64,000 nucleotides of DNA, from NCBI GenBank assembly GCA_900110015.1, contig FOCD01000001.1, positions 1,043,994-1,107,993 of the forward strand. The letters are read 5' to 3'. Each line of letters opens with the position of its first letter. The first letter of the stretch is position 1. The notes under the pieces were generated by a model. It ran no database searches. It saw only the letters and a list, made by a program, of their open reading frames with translations, and had not been told where the DNA came from. This document shows positions 13,427-21,628 of this stretch, piece by piece. The position numbers and the translations under genes are program-made. The stretch is from Terribacillus saccharophilus. GTDB lineage: Bacteria; Bacillota; Bacilli; Bacillales; Amphibacillaceae.

Positions 13427-13455
13427 ATTATATATTCTGACAACACACTTTGCAA
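13427..13455 (-). promoter_or_regulatory. promoter of the SPFH-RHH operon
   Basis: On the minus strand TTGCAA (13455-13450) and a perfect TATAAT (13432-13427) are 17 bases apart, directly followed by the palindrome. Confidence 0.65.
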
Positions 13456-13503
13456 CCCGCAGACAAGCATATATACTTAAAGAAAAAAGATCGGGGAATT
13501 CAC

Positions 13504-14292
13504 ATGCTATATCAGGTCTTCAGACCGTTTCGATTATTGCACCGCTACCTTGTAGATAAAAGATATCCTCAAGGTGCGTATATTGCCGAGAGATACCGCG
13601 TCATCCGTAAACTCGGCTCCGGCAGCTATGGTACCACTTATCTGTGCGTTGATAATATACAGCAGAAAACATGTACAGTGAAACAGCTCCGGCGCAGCAG
13701 GCAAGGGCGGAAGAAATATTTCCGCATGTTTCAGCAGGAGTATGAGTTGCTCCGAGAACTTAAGCATCCTTCCATTCCGTCTGCCAGTGCCTTCTTCCAT
13801 ACGGATGACGGCTATTTCTTTGTCATGGATTTTGTTTCCGGTGAAAATCTAGAACAGCATATTTTTGATACGAAAAAGCAATATTACGAAAAAGAAGCTC
13901 TTGCGCTGACTATCGATGTAGCCCAAGTTGTGGACCATCTGCATTCACGTCGTATCTACCACGGTGACATCCGCATTCCGAATGTCATGTTAGCAGCGGG
14001 ACATGCTTCTCTTATTGACTTTGGTCTGGCGAAGCAGTTCAGCGGTCCAAAGAGTTCTGAGGAGCAAAGTCGTCTGCAACAAGATCTGTTCGATTTAGGT
14101 GACATCCTGCTTTATCTTTTGTACACCACATTTGAAAAAACAACTAAAAAAGCTCTTCCTTGGACGGAAGAGCTCACTTTATCACCTGCTTGCAAGCATG
14201 TACTAGAGAAATTATTAGGCATTCAGGAACCTTTCTCTTCTGTATCCGAGACGATTGATGCCTTGAAAAAAGCAAAAGAAGCAGCAGATTAA
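13504..14292 (+). CDS. Hanks-type Ser/Thr protein kinase, YbdM-like
   Basis: A compact 262-residue kinase. The glycine loop GSGSYG is at 38-43, the ATP lysine at about 60 (TVKQL), the catalytic loop HGDIRIPN at 153-160 (Asp155), and DFG at 172-174. The loop has HGD in place of HRD, so it is a non-RD-type kinase that may not depend on activation-loop phosphorylation. There is no transmembrane helix, PASTA or other sensor domain, so this is a soluble single-domain kinase like B. subtilis YbdM. ATG 13504 follows a modest site (CGGGGA). The 3' end overlaps the convergent small gene at 14289 by four bases. Confidence 0.85.
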   Translation: MLYQVFRPFRLLHRYLVDKRYPQGAYIAERYRVIRKLGSGSYGTTYLCVDNIQQKTCTVKQLRRSRQGRKKYFRMFQQEYELLRELKHPSIPSASAFFHTDDGYFFVMDFVSGENLEQHIFDTKKQYYEKEALALTIDVAQVVDHLHSRRIYHGDIRIPNVMLAAGHASLIDFGLAKQFSGPKSSEEQSRLQQDLFDLGDILLYLLYTTFEKTTKKALPWTEELTLSPACKHVLEKLLGIQEPFSSVSETIDALKKAKEAAD

Positions 14293-14507
14293 CTGCTGCT
14301 TCCATAACCACGACGCTTGTAACGGCTGCTGCCGCCATATCGATTACGGCCATAGCCGCTGCTGCCGCTTGAACCATAACGTCTTCCACGATGACCACTG
14401 GAATCATAACGGCGCCCGCGATGACCGCTGGAATCATATCTTCTGCCGCGGCGATGGCTGCTGCCACCTGCGGATTCTTTTAATTTACGGATGAATTTCT
14501 TGAACAT
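14289..14507 (-). CDS. 72-aa Arg/Gly/Ser/Tyr-rich repeat protein
   Basis: Starts MFKKFIRKLKESAGG behind GGGAGGG. After ~15 residues it consists of imperfect RGRRYDSSGH units (three tandem copies) and then Gly-Tyr-Ser-Arg-rich sequence ending RRGYGSSS. It is very basic and low-complexity, without membrane segment or signal peptide. Its composition suggests nucleic-acid or anionic-surface binding; I do not recognise a family. It converges on, and overlaps by four bases, the kinase gene, so a kinase-substrate relation is possible but only suggested by position and the Ser/Tyr content. Confidence 0.65.
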   Translation of the reverse strand: MFKKFIRKLKESAGGSSHRRGRRYDSSGHRGRRYDSSGHRGRRYGSSGSSGYGRNRYGGSSRYKRRGYGSSS

Positions 14508-14591
14508 AGATTTCCCTCCCTAAATAACAACTTGTCTATTTACGAAAATGATAACATGTTAGTTCCAAGAAGTACGTTTCTTTACAAATAC

Positions 14592-14915
14592 TTAATATTT
14601 TGTCATCGAAATGAGTCTTTCCAATCTATCCTCAAACTCCTCCATACGAATAAACCGACCTTCTCTGATCTGTTCTTTTCCTTCTGCAAATACCAAGATA
14701 GTAGGTGCTCCAAATGCAAGGAATTTCCCTGTTACTTCCTGTACCTCACTGGCATCTGCATATCCTAGTTCGACTTCTGGTTGCCGCTGCAGCATATCCT
14801 CTATTCGCGGCAGCAAGGCCTGGCAGACACTGCAGCCTGGAGAAGAGATGAACAAGACAGCAAGTCTATTCGAACTAATAAAACCTTCCACTTCGTCTAT
14901 GCTATGCAATTTCAT
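14592..14915 (-). CDS. thioredoxin-like protein
   Basis: About 107 residues with the thioredoxin fold pattern: beta strand LAVLFISSPGCSVC with a CSVC redox pair at 28-31, and the cis-Pro segment GAPTILVF. There is no signal peptide, so a cytoplasmic disulfide reductase is expected. I start at ATG 14915 (MKLHSIDEVEGF), preceded by CAGGTGGG; an ATG at 14951 would add 12 atypical residues. It is divergent from the LCP gene at 15061. Confidence 0.8.
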   Translation of the reverse strand: MKLHSIDEVEGFISSNRLAVLFISSPGCSVCQALLPRIEDMLQRQPEVELGYADASEVQEVTGKFLAFGAPTILVFAEGKEQIREGRFIRMEEFEDRLERLISMTKY

Positions 14916-15060
14916 TCTACCCACCTGCTTTTTGGTTGTTTCCTCCATCATATAGAATCATACCCCTCGATGGCGAATGATATGATATAGTAGGTTCTGG
15001 GGATATCCAAACATATTTTGACAAAATTCTAGATTAGCAGATTAAAGGAGAAACACATAT

Positions 15061-16095
15061 ATGGCAAAAGACGATAAACAGGAGTTGCGTCGCTCACAAA
15101 AAAAGCGGAAAAAGTCCCGCAAGAAGCGCGTAATTCGCAATATATTTATTATAGTAATACTTTTGATTCTCATCCCGGCAGCTTATGCTGGTTATCTTTA
15201 TGTAAAAGCAGGTAATTTGGCCAATGATTCTTTCGTAGATGATGGCCGTGACAAATCATCTCTTCGCGACAGTGCAGTAGATCCTGCCGAAGATAGCGTC
15301 AGCGTCTTGTTCATAGGTTCTGATTCAAGCCAAAAACGGGAACAGGACAATATCGGTAAACGTTCTGATACGATGATTCTGGCTACATTCAATAAAGATG
15401 ATAAAAGTATTAAAATGCTGAGCATTCCACGTGATACGTATACCTACGTACCTTATCTTGAACGCAACACAAAAATAAACGGATCGTATAACGGCGGCCC
15501 TACAGCAACAGTAGAAGCAGTCGAAGAACTGACTCAGGTTCCAGTCGATTATTATATCGATGTAAACTTTGAGGCTTTCATCAGTGTTGTCGAAGCATTA
15601 GATGGTATTAAAGTTGATGTACCATATGAACTGAAAGAAATGAATTCCAAGGATGAAAAAGGTGCTATCCACCTACATCCAGGTGTTCAAACCCTGAACG
15701 GAGAAGAAGCACTAGCCCTTGCTCGTACACGTAAGCAAGATAGTGACTTTGCCCGTAACGATCGCCAGCAGCAAATCATCGAAGCGATGATGGATAAAGC
15801 GACCGACATGAGCTCAGTTCTTAAATATTCCAGTCTTCTGGATGCTGTCGGCAATAATATGACGACGAATATGACATTTGACGAGATGAAGAGTTTCATT
15901 TCTTACGGTGTAAACAATGAATTGACAGTGGAAAGCTTGAAGCTCGAAGGTCAAGGCGGAAATGGAATTGTCCCTGGCTACAACGCCTACGCTTTCCTTC
16001 CTGATGCAACATCATTGGCTAATGCTACACAGACAATGCGTGATCAGCTAGAACTCCCTGCTCTTGATAATACAACATCTACAACCTCGCCTTAA
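15061..16095 (+). CDS. LytR-CpsA-Psr family cell-wall glycopolymer ligase
   Basis: A 344-residue LCP protein. A very basic cytoplasmic N-terminus (residues 1-28) is followed by one transmembrane helix (about 29-48) and an extracellular LCP domain. Family motifs include VLFIGSDSS, KRSDTMILATFN, MLSIPRDTYTYVP, KINGSYNGGP and LARTRKQDSDFARNDRQQQII, which carry the Arg/Asp residues that bind the polyprenyl pyrophosphate. These enzymes attach teichoic acid or similar polymers to peptidoglycan (TagTUV). AAAGGAG lies 10 bases upstream. The stop is embedded in the terminator stem. Confidence 0.93.
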   Translation: MAKDDKQELRRSQKKRKKSRKKRVIRNIFIIVILLILIPAAYAGYLYVKAGNLANDSFVDDGRDKSSLRDSAVDPAEDSVSVLFIGSDSSQKREQDNIGKRSDTMILATFNKDDKSIKMLSIPRDTYTYVPYLERNTKINGSYNGGPTATVEAVEELTQVPVDYYIDVNFEAFISVVEALDGIKVDVPYELKEMNSKDEKGAIHLHPGVQTLNGEEALALARTRKQDSDFARNDRQQQIIEAMMDKATDMSSVLKYSSLLDAVGNNMTTNMTFDEMKSFISYGVNNELTVESLKLEGQGGNGIVPGYNAYAFLPDATSLANATQTMRDQLELPALDNTTSTTSP

Positions 16096-16113
16096 AAAGG
16101 CGAGGTTTTTTTA
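16083..16113 (+). terminator. terminator of the LCP gene
   Basis: AACCTCGCC (16083-16091) and GGCGAGGTT pair around TTAAAAA and are followed by TTTTTA. The stem includes the LCP stop codon; the tail reaches the last codons of the convergent lipid-kinase gene. Confidence 0.85.
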
Positions 16114-16998
16114 TACTTCTTTTGGAACGACGACACGAATTTCTCCCGGTAACACTTTAGCTTCAAAAGGAAGCGGCTCTCCTTCATCTCCATCAATGTT
16201 AACGACGAGCTCTGTATCAGAAGCAACGCTGATTTCTTTAGCTTGGAAATAAGTAACTTGCTCATTAGATGCCAAGTTACCTTTGAAGATATCGGGTATC
16301 AGCTTAACTGCCTTCGGAATGGACAATTCATTCAAAACGAAGACATGAAACAGATGATCATCTACTTCAGCTTGGTCAGCAAACTTCTCGAAACCAGCTA
16401 CGGAGTTTGTGAGTGCGACTAACATCATATAAGCTTTGTCATTATACGCTTCCTTTTCTCCTGTATGAACACTGATTCGAAATGGCGTCTTATCTCGAAA
16501 TGCTTTCGCTCCCTCCATCAGATAAGCAAAATGACCGTATTTGCTTTTTTCTTCTGGGGAAACATCATACACTGCTTCCGCAATCACACCAACAGCAAGC
16601 ACGTTCATGAAATATCGATCACCTAATTTACCAATATCAACAGCTTTTATATGATAGTCCTCCAGTAACGCTAGTGCCTGCTCCGGTTTTCGAGGTATTT
16701 GCAATGCACGAGCAAAGTCATTCACTGTACCGAGCGGAACAAAAGCAAAATTAGGCTGCTGCTCCTTTTCGGCTAACCCATTGATACATTCATTGATCGT
16801 TCCATCTCCGCCCATCGCCAGCAGCGTTTTATATGTACCATCACAAGCAGACGCAGCAAACTCGGTTGCATCCCCCTCTTTTTCCGTGTACTTTACTATC
16901 ACTTGTTCGTGCCGCTTACCAAGTAGCGCCACTGCTTGTTCCTCATATTGCATTGCTTTTTCCTTCCCTGATGAAGGATTAATAACCAGCATAGCCCG
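16111..16998 (-). CDS. diacylglycerol kinase-family lipid kinase (YegS/BmrU-like)
   Basis: The catalytic domain starts MLVINPSSGKEKA and carries the nucleotide-binding loop LLAMGGDGTINECINGLA, FVPLGTVNDFARALQIP, and a C-terminal lobe with NIDGDEGEPLPFEAKVLPG. It phosphorylates a lipid such as diacylglycerol or a sphingoid-like substrate at the membrane surface; the substrate is not predictable. The start is uncertain: the frame is open to an ATG at 17079, but that codon has no ribosome site and lies inside the palindrome at 17077. GTG 16998 follows AAAGAGGCGGA at good distance and leaves the conserved core intact. Confidence 0.85.
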   Translation of the reverse strand, partial: RAMLVINPSSGKEKAMQYEEQAVALLGKRHEQVIVKYTEKEGDATEFAASACDGTYKTLLAMGGDGTINECINGLAEKEQQPNFAFVPLGTVNDFARALQIPRKPEQALALLEDYHIKAVDIGKLGDRYFMNVLAVGVIAEAVYDVSPEEKSKYGHFAYLMEGAKAFRDKTPFRISVHTGEKEAYNDKAYMMLVALTNSVAGFEKFADQAEVDDHLFHVFVLNELSIPKAVKLIPDIFKGNLASNEQVTYFQAKEISVASDTELVVNIDGDEGEPLPFEAKVLPGEIRVVVPKEV

Positions 16999-17076
16999 CA
17001 CAGCTTCCGCCTCTTTCTCTTTTTTCTTTCTTATACCCTTATCCGAAAGTTCATAACCAATAAATAATTTGATATT

Positions 17077-17090
17077 CATCTAATTAGATG
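17077..17090. promoter_or_regulatory. palindromic operator before the arsR-type gene
   Basis: CATCTAATTAGATG is a perfect 14-bp palindrome. It occupies the spacer between a TTGATA (17069-17074) and a weak -10 (TAATCT, 17092-17097) facing the ArsR gene. A related CTAATTAGAT recurs at 17718-17727, just before the MFS gene start. This suggests ArsR autoregulation and direct control of the exporter. Confidence 0.55.
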
Positions 17091-17117
17091 TTAATCTAAC
17101 TTAAAGGAGTTGAACAT

Positions 17118-17696
17118 ATGCAACTGGATAAATTAGTGCGGTTTCATAAAGCCATTGGGGATGCAACCAGAATGCGCATTATCGCGGTGTTGAAAAAGGG
17201 ACCTCTTCACGGGCAGGCAATTGCGCATAAACTTGGTCTGAAACCTCCTACAATCACACATCATATGACGAAACTGAGAGAAGTTGGTGTAGTTTATCAA
17301 CGCAGAGATGGCAACACAATTTACTTTTATTTAGATGAACCACGCCTAACCAAGCTTGCAAACAGCATTCTGCAGCTTGGCCAAGAAAGTTTACATCCGA
17401 GCGCAGATTTAGGAGCGGAAGAAAAACTGAAGTTAGTTAAAAATTTCTTTTCCTCAGATGGAAAGCTCACGCAATTACCAGCACAAGAGAAAAAACGGGT
17501 GGTAATTCTAGCTTATATGATCCAGCATCTAAAGCGGCACCATATTTACGAAGAGCAAGAACTGAATTCCTACATCCAGAATTATTGCGATGATTATGCA
17601 ACTATCCGCCGTGAATGGATCATGCATCATTTCATTTACCGTGATGGAAATACATATCAGCTTAATCCAGAAGAAATGTGGCCTGCTTCTTTTTAG
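17118..17696 (+). CDS. ArsR-family regulator with C-terminal DUF2087 domain
   Basis: 192 residues. The N-terminal winged helix-turn-helix (about 1-80) reads HGQAIAHKLGLKPPTITHHMTKLREVGVV, with the wing YQRRDGNTIYFYL. The C-terminal ~85 residues (SSDGKLTQLPAQEKKRVVILAYM...WIMHHFIYRDGNTYQLNP) match the DUF2087 pattern. No Cys-x-Cys metal-sensing motif of classical ArsR is present, so the effector is unlikely to be arsenic; it is unknown. AAAGGAG precedes the ATG. The gene lies 57 bases upstream of an MFS exporter, its likely target. Confidence 0.85.
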   Translation: MQLDKLVRFHKAIGDATRMRIIAVLKKGPLHGQAIAHKLGLKPPTITHHMTKLREVGVVYQRRDGNTIYFYLDEPRLTKLANSILQLGQESLHPSADLGAEEKLKLVKNFFSSDGKLTQLPAQEKKRVVILAYMIQHLKRHHIYEEQELNSYIQNYCDDYATIRREWIMHHFIYRDGNTYQLNPEEMWPASF

Positions 17697-17752
17697 AAGC
17701 AGCTTTATTTTTCGATACTAATTAGATACAGATCAAACTAGGAGGTAAAGTA

Positions 17753-18940
17753 TTGCTATTATACAACCATAATTTTCGAATGTTACTAGTTTCCAGTATC
17801 TTTTCGAGCTTTTCTATTTCCATGTATCTGCTAATCGAGCAATGGTATGTTGTACATGAACTAGGTGTTCCAAAATTGGTCGGAGCAGTTTTACTAGCAA
17901 CCACTCTGCCTCGGGTTATTTTTATGTTTGTCGGAGGGATGCTGGCTGATCGACTGCGAAAGAGCCGCATCATTTTCTTTTCCCTTTTGACCCGGAGCAT
18001 ATTAATGCTGCTCGCTGCGCTTCTAGCCGAGGGCAATTTTCTTCATCTTCTGCCACTGCTTTTTTTTGCTGTTACTTTCGGGATATCAGATGCTTTTTTC
18101 TGGCCAGCTCGTGATAGCATCATCACACAGCTTATACCAGAAGAGCATCTAACAAAAGCGAATGCCTATATGCAGACTATCAATCAGCTCGGAGTAGTTC
18201 TTGGTCCGCCAGTTGCAGCAATGCTATTATCTTACTTTTCCTACTCAATGGTATTCGCTATCATTTTTGCACTTCTACTATTCAGCAGTCTATGCCAAAT
18301 GACTATCAAGGAACCTCGAAAAGCAATTATAACTGAATCTATCACTTTACAGATTCAGGAGGCACTGCAATATATAAAGACTAGTCCCATCCTTCGATTG
18401 CTAATGCTGACATTCGTCATTGATAATTTGCTTTACATAGGTCCACTGATGCTAAGTATTCCGCTGTTTGCAGAAAGCATACTGGCCGGCGATGCGTTTA
18501 CATTGAGTTTTCTCCAAATCAGTTTTTCTGGTGGCATTATCATCGGTGGCATTCTGCTAGGCTTCTTAACGATAAAGAAGCAAGGGCGCTGGATTACAGC
18601 AGTTCTATTGGGAGAAGGCATACTTCTAGGTTTGTATAGTCAGTCTAAAAGCTTCATTCTTTCTAGTATTCTACTATGTTTGCTCGGAATCTGTGTCTCT
18701 GCCATTAATGTCCCCGTCATTAGTCTTATCCAAGGAGTTGTACCGAAGCACTTAATCGGGAGGGTATTAAGTGTGAGTACACTCGTTAGCATCGGCTTGG
18801 TTCCATTATCTTACGGACTCGTCTCCTTACTTCTGATAGCGAATATTTCAATTGTATCTATCCTGATAGTATCCAGTTTGAGTATAGTTATTTTCAGCAG
18901 CATACTAATCATACAGAAAAATAGTTTTCGCAAGATATAG
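17753..18940 (+). CDS. MFS transporter (drug-efflux type)
   Basis: A 395-residue polytopic membrane protein with about 12 hydrophobic segments. The segment after helix 2 (GGMLADRLRKSRIIFFS) is the conserved MFS motif A (GxLaDrxGrk). Overall it looks like macrolide/multidrug exporters of the DHA3 type; the substrate cannot be told. It begins with TTG (17753) seven bases after AGGAGG. The ArsR operator-like sequence recurs directly upstream. Confidence 0.85.
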   Translation: MLLYNHNFRMLLVSSIFSSFSISMYLLIEQWYVVHELGVPKLVGAVLLATTLPRVIFMFVGGMLADRLRKSRIIFFSLLTRSILMLLAALLAEGNFLHLLPLLFFAVTFGISDAFFWPARDSIITQLIPEEHLTKANAYMQTINQLGVVLGPPVAAMLLSYFSYSMVFAIIFALLLFSSLCQMTIKEPRKAIITESITLQIQEALQYIKTSPILRLLMLTFVIDNLLYIGPLMLSIPLFAESILAGDAFTLSFLQISFSGGIIIGGILLGFLTIKKQGRWITAVLLGEGILLGLYSQSKSFILSSILLCLLGICVSAINVPVISLIQGVVPKHLIGRVLSVSTLVSIGLVPLSYGLVSLLLIANISIVSILIVSSLSIVIFSSILIIQKNSFRKI

Positions 18941-18991
18941 GAATATGTAGTGCAGACTCAGTTCTTATTTACTAAATTAATTTCACTAAGA

Positions 18992-19015
18992 AAAGACCTC
19001 CAGCAGAGGTCTTTT
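18992..19015. terminator. bidirectional terminator
   Basis: AAAGACCTC and GAGGTCTTT pair around CAGCA, with T-rich flanks on both strands. It serves the MFS gene and the convergent DUF6366-like gene, whose stop lies at 19015. Confidence 0.8.
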
Positions 19016-19227
19016 TATCTTAGAAATATAAATGCAGCAAGAAAGCCTATCAAAATGAGAAGAATGACCCCAGTTACCTTCCAGCTTAAACCGCCTACTA
19101 AATCAACAAGATTTCCATTTTCACTTCTGTTGAATGCATCGCTTACATTTCCAGTTGGATTTCGTTTTATTTCTTCTTGTCTCAATTTTTCTCTTCGCAT
19201 TTCAGGAGTTTCTCTCTCTTTACTCAT
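19015..19227 (-). CDS. small single-pass membrane protein, DUF6366-like
   Basis: 70 residues. The charged N-terminus is followed by the motif RNPTGNVSDAFNRSENGNLVDLVGGLSWK and a C-terminal helix (VTGVILLILIGFLAAFIFL). This matches the DUF6366 pattern as I remember it; function is unknown. GAGAGGGG lies upstream of the ATG. Confidence 0.75.
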   Translation of the reverse strand: MSKERETPEMRREKLRQEEIKRNPTGNVSDAFNRSENGNLVDLVGGLSWKVTGVILLILIGFLAAFIFLR

Positions 19228-19252
19228 TACTGCACCCCTCTCTTTTTAAAAA

Positions 19253-19279
19253 AGCCAGCTTTCTTGATGAAAGCTGGCT
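19253..19279 (-). terminator. terminator of the 567-aa membrane protein gene
   Basis: AGCCAGCTTTC and GAAAGCTGGCT form a perfect 11-bp stem around five bases. On the minus strand it is followed by TTTTTT. Confidence 0.88.
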
Positions 19280-19283
19280 AATT

Positions 19284-20987
19284 TTAATTCAATCCTTCGA
19301 TCGAAATTTGCTCTATCGTTGCTGATAATGCTCCATCTTGCATAGCAGCTTCAAAACTGACTTGGTCTCCCTCTTTCAGAAAGATTGCATATGGTGCATC
19401 AGTAGAATTAATGCTGTAGATGACATCCTGATCCCTCAGCAAGAATTGAATCGTTTTCGCTCCGGCATTGTCACTGGAAATGTAGAGACGATTCACTTCT
19501 CCGCTCACTTGCTGCACAGGAGCATCACCTGTGGATTCTGCTGTACTCGTATCTGCGCTAAGCTGCAGTCGATATGCTTCCAACGTGCTTTTCGCATTAT
19601 CTCCAAAAACAACATAGTCAGAATCAGCCGCTCGAACATATGCATACTGCTTGAAGATGCCATTGGAATCGAGCACACTGATTACCCAGGTAGGATTACC
19701 GTCGATATTGTAAAGTACCGGCATTTTTCCTTCCCATTTTTTCTCTGGATATTCCTTCTCAACTACCTGCACAGCACCGGAAGAATCCATAATGCCATTA
19801 TTCTTCTCACCACCGAAGAATGTTACTTCCCCTGTCCGGCCATCAACCATTGAGTAGCCAAGGGCAGAGTCGATATTCTCTTTTGGTGATTTGAAATCGG
19901 TGAAGTATTGGATGCTTCCATCTTCAGAGAATACAGCTGTCACGCCATGCTCCGTTCCGTTGTCGTTCGGAATCTTCACACCGGCTTTTCCGAAGTGACG
20001 GTTCCAGAATCCACCGCTGTATTCCCCATAATAGGTATTGAGCTTACTAGCCATTTCTGGTGATATTGTGTTCTCAATAAAATCTGGTGCTTCATCAGCG
20101 TCATAAATTTTTGACTCTCCGTTATACGGGTTCACAACGACAACCTGAATATCATCACCATTCGCTTTTTTAGTGAAAAGCTTCGGCTGATAGACTGTCT
20201 GAACGTACCATGCTTTTCCTTCTTCATCGACTTCCAAGCGCGCTTCCCCCTCCTGGATGTAGGAAGGATAACGGGAATAAATAATGCGCTGTAAATCTTT
20301 ATGGAAGTAAGCCGATGGTACATAGGATAATTTATTTTCTACAAATTCAGGCTGCGCACCAAGGTCTGTCGCGTCAATAACAAAGTACCCGGATGTCTCT
20401 CCGCCTTTCAGCCATTTGAAGAAACCATCAAATTCTACAGGTGCGATGTACTCATTCGTACCACCAACTGTCTGAGTTTGAAGACTGCCGAGATGATAGA
20501 GCTGTGTATCCGGCACGACGCTCATTTTCTTGTTCATCTTATTACGAACAGAGCTAGGCGCAATTGCTATTGGTGTCTTATCTTCATCCAGTGGTTTTGC
20601 TTCTTCCTCAGTCGATTTAACAACATGATCATACGTTGACTGATAAACGGCAAAATTGGCTACTACAGAGACCACTGCTCCAACTAACACAACTGCAAAT
20701 AAAATAGCTGCAAGAGCGATACCTGTGTTTTTCGATTTCTTTTCTGCTTGTTTGTTTGCAAGTAGCGGTAATGCTGCAAAGAAAATGCCGATTGCGTTCA
20801 GCCACAAGATATTTTGAATAATAAATGCTGGTAGCACGAAATAGATGATAATAACCAGTACGATATAAGCGGCAATGCCCGCTGCAACGTACTGCTTAAG
20901 CTTTGATTTACCTCTTCCAGCTGCCAAGTCAGCCAGAGCAATAAGGATAAAGCCAGCAAGACTGGCTAAAGCGATTAAAAATATCAT
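19284..20987 (-). CDS. large membrane-anchored protein of unknown function
   Basis: 567 residues. About four hydrophobic helices lie in the first ~120 residues (AGFILIALADLAAG, YIVLVIIIYFVLPAFI, AIGIFFAALPLL, AILFAVVLVGAVVSVVANF), followed by a ~440-residue soluble part. That part has repeated PepSY-like phrases such as GKAWYVQTVYQP..VVVVNPYNGESKIYDADEAPDFIENTI and SALGYSMVDGRTGEVTFFGG, and it ends in a small beta-rich domain (VNRLYISSDNAGAKTIQFLLRDQDVIYSIN). AAAGGAGG precedes the ATG. I do not recognise a named family. The layout suggests a sensor or processing protein facing the outside. Confidence 0.8.
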   Translation of the reverse strand: MIFLIALASLAGFILIALADLAAGRGKSKLKQYVAAGIAAYIVLVIIIYFVLPAFIIQNILWLNAIGIFFAALPLLANKQAEKKSKNTGIALAAILFAVVLVGAVVSVVANFAVYQSTYDHVVKSTEEEAKPLDEDKTPIAIAPSSVRNKMNKKMSVVPDTQLYHLGSLQTQTVGGTNEYIAPVEFDGFFKWLKGGETSGYFVIDATDLGAQPEFVENKLSYVPSAYFHKDLQRIIYSRYPSYIQEGEARLEVDEEGKAWYVQTVYQPKLFTKKANGDDIQVVVVNPYNGESKIYDADEAPDFIENTISPEMASKLNTYYGEYSGGFWNRHFGKAGVKIPNDNGTEHGVTAVFSEDGSIQYFTDFKSPKENIDSALGYSMVDGRTGEVTFFGGEKNNGIMDSSGAVQVVEKEYPEKKWEGKMPVLYNIDGNPTWVISVLDSNGIFKQYAYVRAADSDYVVFGDNAKSTLEAYRLQLSADTSTAESTGDAPVQQVSGEVNRLYISSDNAGAKTIQFLLRDQDVIYSINSTDAPYAIFLKEGDQVSFEAAMQDGALSATIEQISIEGLN

Positions 20988-21112
20988 GCTGTTCCTCCTT
21001 TTGATGTCGTACTAACTATACGGTATAAAGGAGTGAAATGTTTCATGTATAGATCATTATGTTTTGAAGGGGTAGAAGACTGCCTCTAAGCAAGAGGATT
21101 CAGGGTCTTTAA

Positions 21113-21532
21113 TTATCGGCTGTAAACCACGTATGTACCGCCTATTACATCATGGAGCCCCCGCCTATCCTCCATCACAAGTACCATAATGGCACTAACC
21201 AGTAAGGATATGCCAAGAGTAATAAACACCAGAAGACCATTGCCAATAACCTCTCTAAGAATCATGTTGGCAAACGTAACATCTTCCCCATCTATTCGTT
21301 TGATTTTTATCCCTGTAATCCGCTTTCCGATGACATATCCTTTCCACAGAACCGGAAGAACTGTCAGATATATAACATAACCAATATCCCATAAGTAACC
21401 TTCAGACCACTGAGTAGAAAATTCTCCATTTATGAAGTTGAGCAAAATAGTGATAGGAATAATAAGAATAAACATATCGATGATACTAGAAAAAAACCTG
21501 ATTCCAAATCCGGCCCGATTCCTTTCAATCAT
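21113..21532 (-). CDS. RDD-family membrane protein
   Basis: About 139 residues with three hydrophobic segments. It has the RDD pattern: an Arg plus Asp in helix 1 (GFGIRFFSSIIDMFILIIP), WKGYVIGKRITGIKI before the last helices, and DRRGLHDVIGGTYVV at the end. ATG 21532 follows GGGGGGTG by about 8 bases; longer starts run through a Trp-rich stretch with no ribosome site. Function is unknown; some RDD proteins are ion antiporters. Confidence 0.8.
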   Translation of the reverse strand: MIERNRAGFGIRFFSSIIDMFILIIPITILLNFINGEFSTQWSEGYLWDIGYVIYLTVLPVLWKGYVIGKRITGIKIKRIDGEDVTFANMILREVIGNGLLVFITLGISLLVSAIMVLVMEDRRGLHDVIGGTYVVYSR

Positions 21533-21604
21533 TACTAACACCCCCCACCACCATTTTAACATATACTTCCATTTCCATAATTATTTATATATGCATTGAA
21601 AAAT

Positions 21605-21627
21605 GGACTGCTCCAAAAAAGCAGTCC
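21605..21627 (-). terminator. terminator of the GH30 gene
   Basis: GGACTGCT and AGCAGTCC pair around seven bases. On the minus strand the stem is followed by ATTTTTC. It lies immediately after the gene's stop. Confidence 0.85.
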
Positions 21628-21628
21628 G

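Noticed and set aside
15018-15045. TTGACA before the LCP gene as a promoter
   Set aside because: A perfect -35 is present, but the sequence 17 bases on (ATTAAA) is a poor -10, so I did not annotate it.
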